Counted from the stretch's first letter, positions 35,401 to 50,400 are shown. The stretch is DNA of 64,000 bases from Lamellibrachia satsuma (GCA_033239005.1 BSQZ01000010.1:6927001-6991000); one strand, 5' to 3'. Notes: generated by a model from the letters alone, not told the origin. Numbers and translations are program-made.

Positions 35401-38400
35401 TGTAGTTATTATGCCAATTATTAAACCGGAAAATATCGGCGCAAAAGTAGTTTGTGTCAATATTAGAAATAACCAAAATATTTACCATTATGTTTTGTCA
35501 ATAATATGTAAAACGCCAGTGAAAATCATCACATTTCAAACATGATACGCATATCTACCAACATTTCTGTTGTAACTGACAAACAGGAAACGTTACTTAA
35601 TTCAGTTGTTTATAAAAACTACAACACTTACGTTGCTGCAATTTGGTGCGTCTTACATGTAGGCAACGAATGGTAGGTTTGCGTTAAAAATACACTGCCA
35701 CTTTAGGCGATCATTCAACTTTTGCTTAATCCATTCAGGGTGGTGTAGCAGTAACCTTAAAGTTATCAGTGACACTATCATACTTATATGTATGTCATTT
35801 TAGTCTTTGATGACTTTCTCAAAACTATAATTTTGTGGCTATTTTTTCACATTTACAAATTTTTTTAAAAATCTTATGATAAAACATTAAAAAAAAATTA
35901 ACTAAGTAAATGAAAAACTCCAAATTTTATTCATCTGGAATATTATATAAAATGTTAACTACAATCTGTGAAGAAATGGTTCATTTACCTTTAAAATGTC
36001 TTCTGAAACCACTCGGTTCAAGACAAGCATATAATACTAGCCACCGTAATGACCACGTGATATGCCCCTCCCCAAAAAAATTGCAGAATCTGATCAGGAA
36101 TTTTAAAAACAAGTACTCCCAACCCACACACTTCTTTCACTGCCTTGATAAGCTAGGATTAATTAAAATGTAATTAGTGTGATGTGATTTTATTTATTAT
36201 CACTCAGTTGACAGTACTCTTTAATTAATTGTTGTTTGCAGAAAATATTAGCCTAAAATGAAGATCATAGTGCAGTTACATTTGTTTTGTATACAGTGGA
36301 ACCTTGTTAACCTAGACGCTGATAATCCAGAGACCTCGGCTCCATGGCATCATTTCATGGGAACAGAATTTCCAAAAATATATACCTCGTTAATTGCATG
36401 ATTTGTTTATTCGGAAAAAATTTTAATCCTGAGACATTCACTGTGGTATCCAGATTAATAAGGTTCCACTGGACATGATCAAAATCAACATTTAAAAAAA
36501 ATGATGTATCAAAAAGGGGTTGTTTAATATAATAATAAACTTAAAACAAAATTAGTTGAACCAGAATATATGTAATATAGTTGTATTTCAGCCAATCATT
36601 GCTACTGTAAACCAAAATGTATATTTGTTCGCTGTGATTGACCACCAACCCTACTTCTGTAGAAAGTGGCGTCGCAGGAACAAGAGAGGTTGGAATGGCA
36701 GCAAACAGCCACAGAGGCAGAGTCACGCTGCTCTGGTCTGGAGTCAGAACTCCAGTCTGTGTCTGCTGATGCCGCACAGCGTATCTCGTCCTTCAAGGCA
36801 GAGCTGGATGTGGCTCGTCAGAACAATAACGAACTCCAGGTGAGAGATGCAGTAATTGTACTCAGTCATTGTGATTGTGTGTAATCGACAACAGTTCTTG
36901 AATAATCATACTCAGTTACATTGCGAAAGTAATCATGATTACGATTTTCTTGTGCATATTTATGTTGCCCTGGTCCAAACTACAATGCAAGCAGGCTTTT
37001 CTCTTCATTTTGTATCTAATGCAGGTGCAGTGATAATTTTTTTTTTTTGTCTTCAATAACATTCGCAACAGTAATATAATTTTTTTTATTATAAACTATA
37101 TTCATAAATGTAATAATTATTACAAAAGTAATCATAATCGATAAGTAATTGTAAGTTTAAGCATACTCATAAACTTTAGCACTAACCGTAATGTTTTTAG
37201 TGGCAAAATCTATTACATTTGTGATGTAATAAATTTCACGTGTGGTGTAATCGATTACATTCCACTCCAGATCACGGTGGACAAGTTTGAGAAACGCATT
37301 GCAGCTCTGGCCACAGAGCTCGGAGCCCATCTGGAGCAGACAAACTGCACAAAGCAGGAGCTGCACACAGAGCTGGCCGCCGCCAAGGTGAAGCACTGCC
37401 ATCTGCAGGGAACGCTCGAGGACTCGCGCAAGAGCATCATAACGCTTGAGGCCAGCTTCGATTTGTACTACACAAAGGTTTGCATTTATCTTTATTTATT
37501 ATTATCATTATATATTATTATTTGCACGATCAGCTACTGATTGTCTGTGGGACAGAACTATGCAACTCATTGAGTGTCAGCATTACTAATGTTCGGTTGT
37601 TCAACAATTTTAAATCATGCTATAGAAGACAGTTGTTGGAAAGGTTATATGCTGACGACATGTAATGGTCATCACATGATATATGTAATCATACATCATT
37701 TCATTTCTGTTCTTATTGTTGTTTGTAACCATTGATGAAATTTGATGCAGATATATTTAACTGTGTGGCGTAGTGGTTGGAACATCGGACTCTCAATCGA
37801 GAGAACCCAGGTTCGAATCCTCTCGCTGCTGTTTCGAAGCTTTGGCAGTTTCGTTCATTCCACGTTGCCTCAGTTCATTCAGCTGTAAATGAGCACCTGA
37901 GATAGAGGTAGATATGTATAGGAAAATTCAGTAAATGCAGCATGGCTGAATATTTCCCAGAGAAGTCGAGATGGCGTTGGAATGAACAGGTCTGCCATGG
38001 ATGAAGTGTAAAGCACTTTGAACAGTCCCAAGGATTGGATACCGCGCTATATAAGAATGTACTTTTATTATATGTGCAGTGGGTCACATTGCTATTTTTA
38101 ACTGCTTTGAGTATTGTAGTGAGGAATTAACGCGACATCATAAGTATGTTCCAGTCTTACGCCTTTTAATTTATTTTAAATTGTATTATAAACTGATTTA
38201 TTTCAATAAACATTCTTTAATTGAAGGTCTTGAAGCTGGAGGAGGCATTGAAGTTGTCACATCAGGAGTTCTCTGAGATGCGTTCTCACATGGAGGAAAC
38301 AACGGCCAGGTTGACGGAAAAGGAGGCTTTGGAGCGCGAGTTTGTTGAACGGCTCGAGTCAAAGCATTTAGAGCTAAAGGAAACAGAGGATCGACATCGG

Positions 38401-41400
38401 CAACTGGATGAATCACTTGCGGTTGTGCGTGCCCAGTTGGAGGAAAAAGAGAATCGGCAGCAAGCAGTGGAACAGACGCTAGAGGCGATCCATGTACAGA
38501 TGATTGAGAAAGAACAACAGGAGAAGGAGATATCTCGCACATTAGAGACGGCACACGCCCGGTTGGAAGAAAAAGAGAATGTGGTCTCGGAACTGAGCAC
38601 AACCTTGGAAACTGTCCAGAAGGAAGTAGCGTGTTTGGAGGAACAACGGGAGGCTGGAGAGAAAGAGAACGCCTATCTGAAGTCCGAACTGGATTTAGCA
38701 CAGAGCTTCATTGGTGAAGTGAAGGTTCAGATGAAGGAGCTGGAAGTGAGGATTAACGTCATGGCAGCGGAGATAGAACAGGAGAGTGCGCAGCTGGTCA
38801 AGGCGATGGCGGAGTTAGCGGCAGAGAAAGAGAAGGTGGAAGCACTGGAGGCGGAGTTGGTGACAGCTCGTCGCAACTACGGCCAGCTCGAAGAAGACGC
38901 ACGGCTCCAAATCAACGAAATCGAGGTGCATGTGGGCTCTTTGGAAATGTCCATAGAGAAGAAGTCACAAGAAGTGGAGTTTGCACAAGAGAGCAGTACA
39001 CGGTACAAGAAGCAGGCTGCAGATGCACAACAGGCAGTGAAGCAACTACGTCAACAGTTACAGGACCTGCAGGTCGAGACGAACAGCGACGTCGCTGCGG
39101 TCAAGGCAGCGCAAGAAAAAAAGGCATTGGAACTGCAAGCGGCAATGGAATCGGCCATGGAGACGAGCGAAATGTTCCGGATGAAGTCAGAGAAGTGTGA
39201 GGAGACGATCCGCTCCCTCAAGACCCAGGTTGGTCGGCTTCAACGAGAGGTCGAGGACGAGGTGGAAAATGCCGCTGCAGCTATGCAGCAGCTGGAGGAA
39301 GAAAAGGGTAGATATGAACATAGGCTGGAAGAAAAAGTGGAACGGCTGCAACAGGTGGAACAAAGGCGAGATGAGTTGGAGGAAAAGTTACGTGAAAATG
39401 GGGAGTTGGAGGAAATGAAGGCACGGCTAGGGCAAGCGGAAGAAGAACGTGAGAAGTTGAAGGTTTGTGCCTTTGGCATGTTAATGACAGTATATAAAAA
39501 CTCAACAAATGGGATTTGAAAATGTTAGTGTACTCTGAATCTGGGATATCTGGTAGTGTTGCAAAAAATATAAAACAAATATTTATTTATCGTTTTTATT
39601 TGTAACTTTTCGACTTATCCAGGTTTATTTTTCACCAAGTGTTTTGTTGATGTATATATACCATGTGTTTGACCATATACCATGTGTTTGACCATATAGC
39701 ATGTGTTTGACCATATACCATGTGTTTGACCATATACCATTACGACTATGTATATACCACATAATAGATAACTGTGAGACTATTGTCTTGAATTAATTTA
39801 TAAAAAAATGGGATTTGAGGAAAAGCGTGTTGATCATGTGTCAGAGATGATAATATTGAATCATGTGGCAAACGCTATTTACTGAGGAACCCACAGATGG
39901 TAGGCAATCTGTAACCGTATTCATGCATTCTTGGGGTGTCTGAAAGCACAATTACAAATGTCCATCCACTGATAAACCGATTTCTTGAATACTTTCTGAT
40001 TCACAGGTTCGCCACGAGAGGGAGCTGTTGGGCATCTCTGAGCGCTTGACACAGTGCGAGCGATTGAAGACGAAGTTGGAGCGAAGTGTGCAGTCACACA
40101 TGGAGCGCGAGCAGAAGTTGCTGACAACGCACGAGGTCGACATGGCACAGGCGGCGCAGTTGAACGAGAGGCTACGGACACAACTAGAGGAACGGGAGGC
40201 AGAGCTAACACACCACCGGGATGATTTAAAGAAAAAGGTATTTGTGTTGAAATTAGTATTGGAAATATTTTTTTAGTTATTGCAATTTTGTGAGTTATGC
40301 CTTTGTTTCTGTAGTACAGCCATAATTGCAATTTTTTTAAACACTGCATCCACATGCACCCGGGAACAGTTACACTTTAGTGGATGTATTTCTTAATTGG
40401 TTCATTTGTCACCAGATGGAAACTCTGTCAGAGAAGAAGACCGAGATGAGTGCTTCGTACGAGAGTCAACTGAACGACCTTGAGCAGCGATTCCAGGCCC
40501 GATTGGACAAGGAGGCAGCCAAATCTAAGAGGAAATGTGACGCGCTAACAGCAAGTGTGACCAAGGTGTGCAGTTGTCACTTTTGACTTTTGTTGAATTG
40601 TCACGGTAACACCAGTGGCATCCAGTATCTTTCCGTGTGTTATACCTTAGATATACTTTGATACGAGTGCAACTTTGGAATACGCTTGTTATATTTGCTC
40701 TGGGACATGCCATCTTGTCTTTGATTTACATTTCGCTGCCTATGCAAACATGTTTGTGTGTGTATATATATATATAAATATATATTTATATTACAACTGC
40801 TTGCTGTGCATTTATTGGAATTGTTCCTGTGACACCTAACCCTGTTATGAACTTTTACCGTGCAGGCTCAGCAACAGACAGCTGACACGAGGCAGCGTCT
40901 CGAACAGTGGAAGGAGGCGGCCAATCAGGATGCATCACAGGTGGCAGCGCTGTCGGAGCAATTGGAGCAGACACGCTCAAAGTTGGTGCAGACAGAGGCG
41001 CGATGTCACGACCTCGAAGCCGAGATTACCTATCTCAAGACAAAGCTGAACGACAGGGAGAAACGATTAAGTGAGTCTTTAGTAGTCGTTGCTGTTGTTG
41101 ATTGCTATAGTAAATGACTACCTTTTATTTAGAAAAAAAATATAAGATACAAAATGTTGTCTGCACGAGTTCAGAAAATATTTATGCGAGATTTATTTTG
41201 CCAATTCATCAACAGTATCAGGGATGAGTTTTGTCTGCTCGTCATGGATGGGAGTTTGTGGTGGTAAACTTTGTGTACATGTGCATCCAGCTTTGGATTA
41301 TGTACGATACAGTTGGATCTTGCCTTTTCTTAATGGAAAAAATTCTGTACAATTTGAACTGTTCCATAGTCAAAATTCTCAAATCGTATGGTTTTGATTC

Positions 41401-44400
41401 TGTTGTTGACATGTCAGCTTTTTTAAAAGGAGTATGAGACATATTTGATCAAGAATTTCCCCTCAAAAATTTTCTATGATTTTGGTGAAATGCCACTGAC
41501 TCTGATATTGGCAATGCAGTGTTAATATCGGGATGCTGAGGTGGAAGATTCTGACACTGTTGCCGTGCTCTAGGTGCCCAGATACGTAGCCTGGAGGTAC
41601 AACTTGCACATGCCAGTGCTCAGCTCAGGAACGGCTCACAGAAGGTTCCTGATCGCCGCCAAACTATGGCGCCACCTACCACCACTGCTGTGCGAAACCG
41701 GAGGAAAGAGACGACTTTCGAAGCCGCTGGTATGATTATTATTTTTTGGCATGACTGACAAAATGGTACATTTGGAGTCTGAACATCCAGAAGAATTTTG
41801 CAAACGATCATTTCAAGATTTCTTCATTGTGAAACTGTTTTAATGTTTTTGTGACTTGCTAAGGTAATGTCACTGAAAACTCCAGACCTGTGCACCTAAT
41901 GCCATAGCTTTCAGTATTCTCAGCCAATTTCAGTAATTTTAACTGACTTTCAGTAACACTTTTGTCGTACAAAAACTACACCAGTGTTCACACACAAACT
42001 ATACTATGCTACTCATTATTTTTAAACGCATCATAATTAAGAAAACTCGAAATACGATTTTTTTTAATATATTCCTTTTTTTTAAACTGCTCGGGTTACA
42101 CCAACTATCCTCCCATCAGCAGGCCATGTAAATTTTTTTTCTGCCCATTAGCCTCATGTTTGTTTGACTCAACATGTCGGCGAATGTCATTTCCACTGCC
42201 ATGACCAATCGAAAAATCTTTGTTGCAAAATATACAGTGAGCATAACATGACAATCGTTCGACGCCTGTACAACACATGACCATTGCGTTGTGTACGACG
42301 TCCGAAAAATCTGCGTATGGGCACGTTTTCTAGGTGGCACTTCGTCATGTTTTGATGTTGATACCCGGGTCGTTGGCAGACAGTGTGCGCAACTCTAGCG
42401 GAGACATTGTATTCGTAATTTTAATATGCGCGATTCCATAACAAAATGAATGAAGGCAGATGGGTCTAGTTAATCTAGGGTGCTCTGAATAATAGATTAC
42501 TGTATCAAGCCCTGGATGGTAACGTGAGAATATGTAACTCCTAGACGTTAGACATCTGAACAACCAGTAGATACAACACAGACAGTCTTGTCTTAGTCCT
42601 GTAACTGGTATATTGAACTACATGTTGGCGTATCAAACTACTATATTGTTATGCAGTTACAGTTAACCTGTGAAATGTTCTGTTAGGGGCTGAGGACTCG
42701 TTTGAAGTTGATCCAATCGCTGCATATCACCTGCATTCACATCCGTCAGAAGAACAGGTCAAAGCGAGGCTGTCGATGTCCACGTTCTCTCTCGCTAGCA
42801 CGTAGGTGGCACCACTCTTGAGCAGTTTATGTGCAGACAAGTATTGAGCAGTTGTAAAAGTATGATCTGTGTCATGTTAGTTACTTTGATTGGAAGAGAA
42901 TTTGGCGTTTTGCTGGTGTGGTCACTGATCATGTGTATTTACGGGAACTGTTGCCGAGGGTTAGACCAGTCAAGAGGACCATGATTCAAATCCACTTTCA
43001 TTCACTGCACATTGCTTCAGTTCACTCGGCTGTATAAATGAGTACCTGGCGAATAGTCTTTGCACAGTAATTGCAGCATGGCTGAATGCTTCTCAGATAA
43101 GTCGAGTTGGTGTTGGAATAAAAACGGGTTTTCACAGGTGAATGGTTTGAGCAGTCCTAAGGACTGGATACAGCGTTATACAAGAACATATCTTTTACTG
43201 CCAGTAACTGTGTTTAGAAACATGTTATTAATTTAGTTTCAGACACAGAACAAATGTACACAATAACTCTGAAACAGTCTTTATTTCAATTTTGGTTAAA
43301 TGCAGAACTATTAAAAAAAGTTGAATGCTTGCCATCAGGAATGTAATCTCGTTTGCAGCGTGAGCCCTGCGGAGAGCCTAGAGAGTGTTGATAGCAACAG
43401 CAGTAGGAAACCCGACGCGAATGGAGTGGTTACACGATCGCGGGGGTCTGCCATCGAACCTTTAAGATCTGTGAACATTCCTGGTAGGTTCCTGTCTCTG
43501 TATCAGAACTCTTGCTTAGTGGTGTGTTTTCAGAACTTTAAACGGTCTCCTCCATTAATTTATCCCAACACGAATCACATTCATAGTGCATGAAAAGTGA
43601 TATGCACAGTCAGTTTAATAAAAGAAGAGTGTGCGTTTTACATATATGGTAATTATGACTAAAAAAAGTTATTTAAGAAAAACCATACAAGCAATGCTTT
43701 TTCTTAAAGGGAAACAAAAGTCAAGGTTTTGGGCCTATGCACCTGTAAAAGTTACTAAAACATAATCATTTGCAACTACAATTAAGAATATCATGCCAGT
43801 GGTTTACTAGGAAAACCGTGTTGAACACACAACATCTTAATTTCATAGGGCGCCGTCCTGTTAGATAACCCTATATCACGAGTGTCATAGTCTGGAAATA
43901 TTCGCTTGCCAAATGAAAATATATTTGCATACACCTATTGCTATACTTGCCAATAGGTTGTGGCCATGCTGTTTGTGTCCAAACTTATGTAACATATTTT
44001 GGCCTTTGTTTATTTAGCTGTTTAGGGGGGCAGCCGTGGCCTAGTGGTTAAAGTGTTGGACTCTAAATCCAAGGGTTGTGAGTTCAAGACCAACACTGGG
44101 CACGGTTCGTTTTCGAAGCTTAGGCAGTTTCGTTTACCCTATTTTGCGTCAGTCTACTCAGCTGCAAATGAGTACAAACACTGTTTGGAAGGTACCTGCG
44201 ATGGACTAGTGTCCCGTCCAGGAGAGTCAGTATAACTGCACTCTAAGTTGCTTCGCACTACAGAAACCAGGTTTAAGCACTGCCTTCATGGCTTCCTAAG
44301 GCGTAATGCCTGGGGGATGACTTTACCTTACCTACTACCTTACTTAGCTGTTTACTTGTTTGAGACTGCGTTGGTTCTGTGTATGCCGGCATCACATAAT

Positions 44401-47400
44401 ATGTCACAAGTAATGTAGGTTACCCCGATTTCATAGAACAGTGCTTGTCGGTCGTACTGGCTCGTGTCAGCCCTCATTCAGCCAGAGAAATGACAGGGTT
44501 CTCCCACTTTTAGGACACGTTCTGAGTAAACCACTGGCATGATATTCTTGATTTTAGTTTTTATTATCTTTTAGGTGTAAATCTCCAAAACCATTACTTT
44601 TGTTTTGCTTTAAATATAAACCATGAAAAAATTTATAAAAGTTGTCCTACCATAAACAGTATGTAATAAAAACTGTATAGATATATAGTACTAATATATG
44701 CATTACAAGTAAGCATTTTGGTTGTGTCTATTCGTAATAAAATGTGAAGCTTATCGTTCCACTACAGCCGGCATGAGGGCACTGCTGTCTTCCGAGGATG
44801 AACCTGAGGAGTTAGAGTGGGGACGATTGAGCGAATTACAACGCCGAAACACCCTGTGCCTTCCACACATGCGATCTTGCTATCCCGTCGAACTACAGAC
44901 CGCCAGCCATACTGAAGACGAAGTTCTAGATACGGGCGCAACTCTCGACGACTCTATCGAGGTCAGAGGTTGTGGCCAAAAGAGGGCGCTGTCAGCATCA
45001 AGCGACACAGTGGCCGACGAGAATGTTGAATCGTGTGGCAGGAAGCGAAAGGTAATCATATTAGTCAAATAACTGTTGACAAGTCGGAATAATATTTCAG
45101 TTGCCATGCTTATGTTGACCAAAGCTAGTAATGTCTCATTTAATTTTGAAGATATACAGAGATAATACATTGTTAGTCTGGCAACCAAAAATATTGATAT
45201 ATTTTGTCTGAAAAGTGATTACTGCTGAAGACTGGCAATACGCATGCACATTTTGCATGCAACTATTTCATGGTATAGCTGTTGTATTGTTTTTAATGGA
45301 ACTGCAATATATAATATTTTTGCATGTGAAATTATGAAGCACCCACCTACCCATTCCTAGCATGTCTTGTGCTCCCTGCCTTTACGTGATCAACATTGTT
45401 GATCATATGTTTCCTGTTACTTCTATTTTAAGGCATGCAGTTTCACTCTAATCTACGTTCTAAATACTTTCATGATATTGACATGGTTTGGTGAGTGAGT
45501 TTACAAGACCAGTGAGGGTTTATTTTTAGCCGGAACACGTTTATAAATTATCAACACCTGGTGTGAAGTTGTATCGACGATACGATCTCCGTCAGATCGC
45601 TGAGGATGAGACATGTCCAGATGGCAGCACTTGTGCTAAATCAGCGCAGAAAGTAAGATGGCGACCAGAGTGTCTTGTAGGGTTAGGTGGGATGTGCCTT
45701 CTGCCATTGTAGAAATTTATGAATATGTAAATATGCATGCTTTCGTAGCTATGTGATCCCTCTCTGAGTACCGTTGACGTGATTTTTGCTGTCAGGATAC
45801 AGGTTTTGATGGTGTATGTTTCTTTCAGTGTTCAGCATGCTCCCTACTGCACGTGTGTGTGTGCATGCATGCACCCTCACTGCATGCTTCTACTGCTTGT
45901 CTCGCATTCCTTGCACGTTTCTTGTACATTTGCTGGAGGAGTCACATGTCACTAAAGTGATGGGCTCGTTAGCAGTTCTCTTCACAATGTCATAAAGTTT
46001 CTGTAAATGTTAGTCTTCATCCTTGCATTAATGAGGCATATTTTATGTTGTAATCTATGAGAACAATTTCCATCAGAAAGTAAATATGTATGACAATGTA
46101 TTGTATTAAATACATTTTTTCAGAGCATTTTTGTTTTGATAAAGAACATCCCCTGTTATAGAAGTTTTCTGAGTATTTTTTTAATGGGGTTGCAATTTGT
46201 CAGGGGATGAACAGAATTGTAATGATTGTGTTTCACTAATATTTTCCTGTGCACATACTGCTCTTCAGCAGAACTGGCAAAACTGAATGATCCACTTTGC
46301 TCTTTGATCAAGCTTTAAAAAACATTGCCTTCTCTATTCAGTTAATACTTGGGTGGCCAGTTTTTTTTCAGTTGTGATTGCTATTTACTGTAGAAGGCTA
46401 TATAATTTATAGTTTTAAATAAAATATGGCCCAGAGTCACTTTTTGACCTGAAGCTGCTGCAGGGTGAAGCTAAAGTCATAACCCTGCACTATTGTTTCA
46501 ATTCTTCTGTAAGTTCTCTTCTAATACCACAAAAAGGAAACAATATTTATCCTTAACACAAGTTATGGCGAAATCGTAATCCTAATGCTTGGTGATCATA
46601 TTTAGTTCTTGCTGTGGAGATGGCAACCCTTCTCTGTGGTGTCAAACTATAACAGAAACATTTTATTCATATAATTAATTTGCAAATATGACGTTTCTTA
46701 TGATATAGGAACAAATACAAAGGAAAATAAACAACTTGTATAGTGCACAGTGGTAAATTCTGATAACATGAACATTTCCATCTCCAGACTACGAGTTACC
46801 AGCGACCTGGCCCACCAACTCCAAGGATGAAGATGTTTGGTTCGACAAGCACCCTGTCGGTGGAGGGCACCCCACATAAGACGCCCCGCCACAAGGCCTC
46901 AGGGAAGTCTACCCCAAAGAGTATGTGGCGGCTACGCAGGTTCGGTCTCAAGACACCGAAGAAAGGAACGCCAAAGAAGGGAACTCCAAAGAGGACCGTC
47001 TCGCACGAGAACGATGTACCTAAGGTGGGTCCGCAAGACAATGTTCGTGAATAAGGAATTTTGGCATCTTATACTTGTCGAAGGCACATGTCTATGAAAA
47101 AAGCAAATTTTATCAACCCAGATTGTGTGACTGATTATTGAAGTAGCTGGGGCAGCTAACGTGTCAGTTGATTTTTTATTTTCCCTCAACATGCTAGGAC
47201 ATATGGAACTGAACGTCGACACAAAAAATAATCACCCGGCACTAATGTCGTATTTCGCCAATCCATCCTTTAAAAAACCAGTCCTTTTGGAAATCCCCCT
47301 GACTTCTTAGAAACGCTTACGATGTTTCCATAGTTACGACCGCGTGTGCATTGAACCGCAAATTCTTTACCCATGAACGTGGGACATATCGTCTGGTTAG

Positions 47401-50400
47401 TGTGATTCCAGTACACATTGGCATTATATCTGCCTAAATCAATCATGTTCTTCAACCGGAAAATATCAACTCTAAAGTATGTCAGTATTAGAAATGACCG
47501 TTATGTTTTATCAACAATATTTAAAACGCCAGTGAAAAACATCACATTTCAAGCATGATACGCATATCTATTGATATTTCTTTTATCGTTAACAACCAGG
47601 AAACGTTACCTAATTAATTGTTTTATAAAAACTACAACACTTACAGTGCTGAAATGCAGCATATGAAATGAACGAGCAAAATCACATAGGTGTCTGGAAC
47701 AAATGATAGAGCGGTTGTCTAAAAATTGTTGTGTAACTTTTGGCGGTCATTCAAAATTCTGCTTAAATCTTCCAGATCTTTAGCAGCTGTAATTCATTCA
47801 TGTTAACCAAAATAACTTGTTGGATCATCAGTGACACTGTCATACTTATATGTATGAAATAACCAACACAAGGCCAATGTAAATGTTATAGAGAATTTAA
47901 ATTGGCCAAATGATGACATTTAGTATTGGTAAGTGGACTACTTATCCTGCAGCCACCTTGGGGACAACAATAATAGGAATGTGAGCTCTACAATGCTAGC
48001 CAGATACGATGCTGAACCCATGATATACAGCCTCGTCCGAAACTTGAGGTTTCTTAGAGCCCACATTCCTACATGCACAACATAGTAAGACATATTCGTA
48101 TACATGCACCATACCTAAATCGTCCCTATGTGGTAATGGAAGTAAAGCCACACATAACCATAAATAAATATGCACAAAATACACTCTTATAAGATGTAAC
48201 CCGTACTTGCTAACATTCAACCACAAACAGGTGGGGTCATTTCACAATCCCCACACTGACTTGTATAAACATAACTCCAAAATACAGAAGGAGGGGTGGT
48301 AAGCCTGTCACCGCATTAAAACCCCGCGAACACTTGACTGGGGGATAAACCTGATATTTTCCAACTTTCCTTCCTACCAACGATTTACAATAGTTCTTTA
48401 ACTAATAGCAGCAACACAAAGAAGAAAGCTGGGAAAGGAGGCAGATTTAAAGTGAAATTAATTAGTAAGTTGTAGGCAATCTAGAGAGTACTTCATCGCT
48501 TTTAACCATTTCAATATGAAAGGCCGAATTTCCAGCCACATGGTGTGTGATGCTACAGTATGACAGGTCGAATCTTTGGCATTGGCTATGTTCACTATTT
48601 AAATCGCTTTTACTCATAATTATTCATAGTTATATACGGTTATCATGGCGAATGAATTAGCTATTCAGCAGAGGCAGATTATCGCTCAGTATCATTTTAC
48701 AGAGATTTACGCAGTTTTTAATGATGGATTATCAAAATCTATGATGGCCGCAATGGCGGACGGCATTACTTCAACTGGCAATTTACTACCATATGTTTGG
48801 ACAGATTATTTGATAGTTTTAGTGACAAATCTTTGTCGGATATTGATGATCGAAACAACGATGATGTTGGCGAACTTAGCGACCAAGCCAGAGGCGAAAC
48901 AGACACTGCCAGTGGGAGTATTTTCAATCGCTACTCGGACGTCAGTGATAATATAGTGATGGTGTAAACACTGAGGATGAGTTGCGCACTGTACTGTCAA
49001 TGCTGTATGATGTGTCATTGCTGGAGAAGGAAAAGGTGTCTGTGAATCCGTCAACATGCAAAGTTTGATTGGAATCGGTCCAGTGGTGATTAAATATGTA
49101 CATTGGTATACAACTGTGTTCAGCAACTGCAAAAACTTTCAAAATCGTAGCGGCCATCTTGGATTGCTGGTTACCATGATGACGATATGTAAAATGATAT
49201 GGCTCATTTTACTTGCAGATTATTGTACTTTTAGAATACATATATATAATATTCCTGTTCATAAAATGCATTTTTGTAGCTGAAATCTTTACTTGAAGTG
49301 ATGCAGTCTATTTTCTTGCATATTCACTGGGAATGAATGTTACAGATTTAAACTGAACGCACCTGCAGGAGTGACAAACCTGCCTATGGGTAATGCTGCA
49401 TCAATGGTGCGGAGTGATATTGTTTAGGCTAACAAAATAGTTCCCAGGCCATGTATTGCTGATCTCATAAAAAAAAACAGTATGCAATCGTTTGCAACTT
49501 GGCATACCTTCACGTATGTCATTTATTTGTTTGGGGGTTCCTCAAAATTATATAAGATGGCATTTTGTGGGTATTTTTTATTTACAGAAAAGTTGCAATG
49601 GATGACGAAAAATAATATGTCTTTATTTTATTCTTCCAGGTGCAGGAGAATGTGTCGTTCAGTATTGGGTTCACCCCAAAGAAGAAGTTCCGTCTCGGTG
49701 GCGGCAGCAGAACCAAGAAGTTGGTGACAGATGACGCCAAGTCTACCTCTCAGGTTAGTCGACTGATCAACATGTTTGAGCGTAACAGCGCCAAAGTGCA
49801 CCCAGTTGGGAGCATTTCAACAGGAGCCACTGGGAGTTTAACGAGACCGAACTTGTTGCTGCAGCAACCACGGGGTAGTATAGCTCTCGCGAAGAGACAC
49901 CTGAAACGCAGTATAAATCGATTGTTGACCCCAAAAGCCAGTCTTAAGGCATACCGGGGCGTGGGTGATGTCATGGGCAGTGACGATGTCTTTGAAAAGA
50001 ACAATAATGACACGGGCAGTCCGACTTCAGTTATTCCAACGCCGAAACTGCGTCTTTGGTCAGAGATCAAAAACAATGTCAACGACGGTGGTCACATGTT
50101 TAAGTTTTGAGTTGCGTGTTTGGAAATTTTATCCTGTTTGTTTGTGGGTGTGTATCTGTACAGGAGGTTTATGTTGTATCAAGTATTTATACTTGCCCAG
50201 ATGCCATATGTACAGGCAAGATAATTCAAATTCATGGAAATTGTAACTGATCTACGTCCTGGTTCTTGATACTCTCAATAATATAACAATTCTGATTGCC
50301 AATCGCACTTGAGGTAATGTAACTTTCATACCTTTTACGGTCACTTATTCACCAATAATGCCGAGACTTAAACATTTGAAGTGTTAAATGAAACATTTAA

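Noticed and set aside
37761..37835. Functional tRNA gene
   Set aside because: A and B boxes are present but the sequence continues as a repeated SINE body, and the acceptor stem does not close.
44030..44105. Functional tRNA gene
   Set aside because: Same reason: a SINE head with a repeated body.
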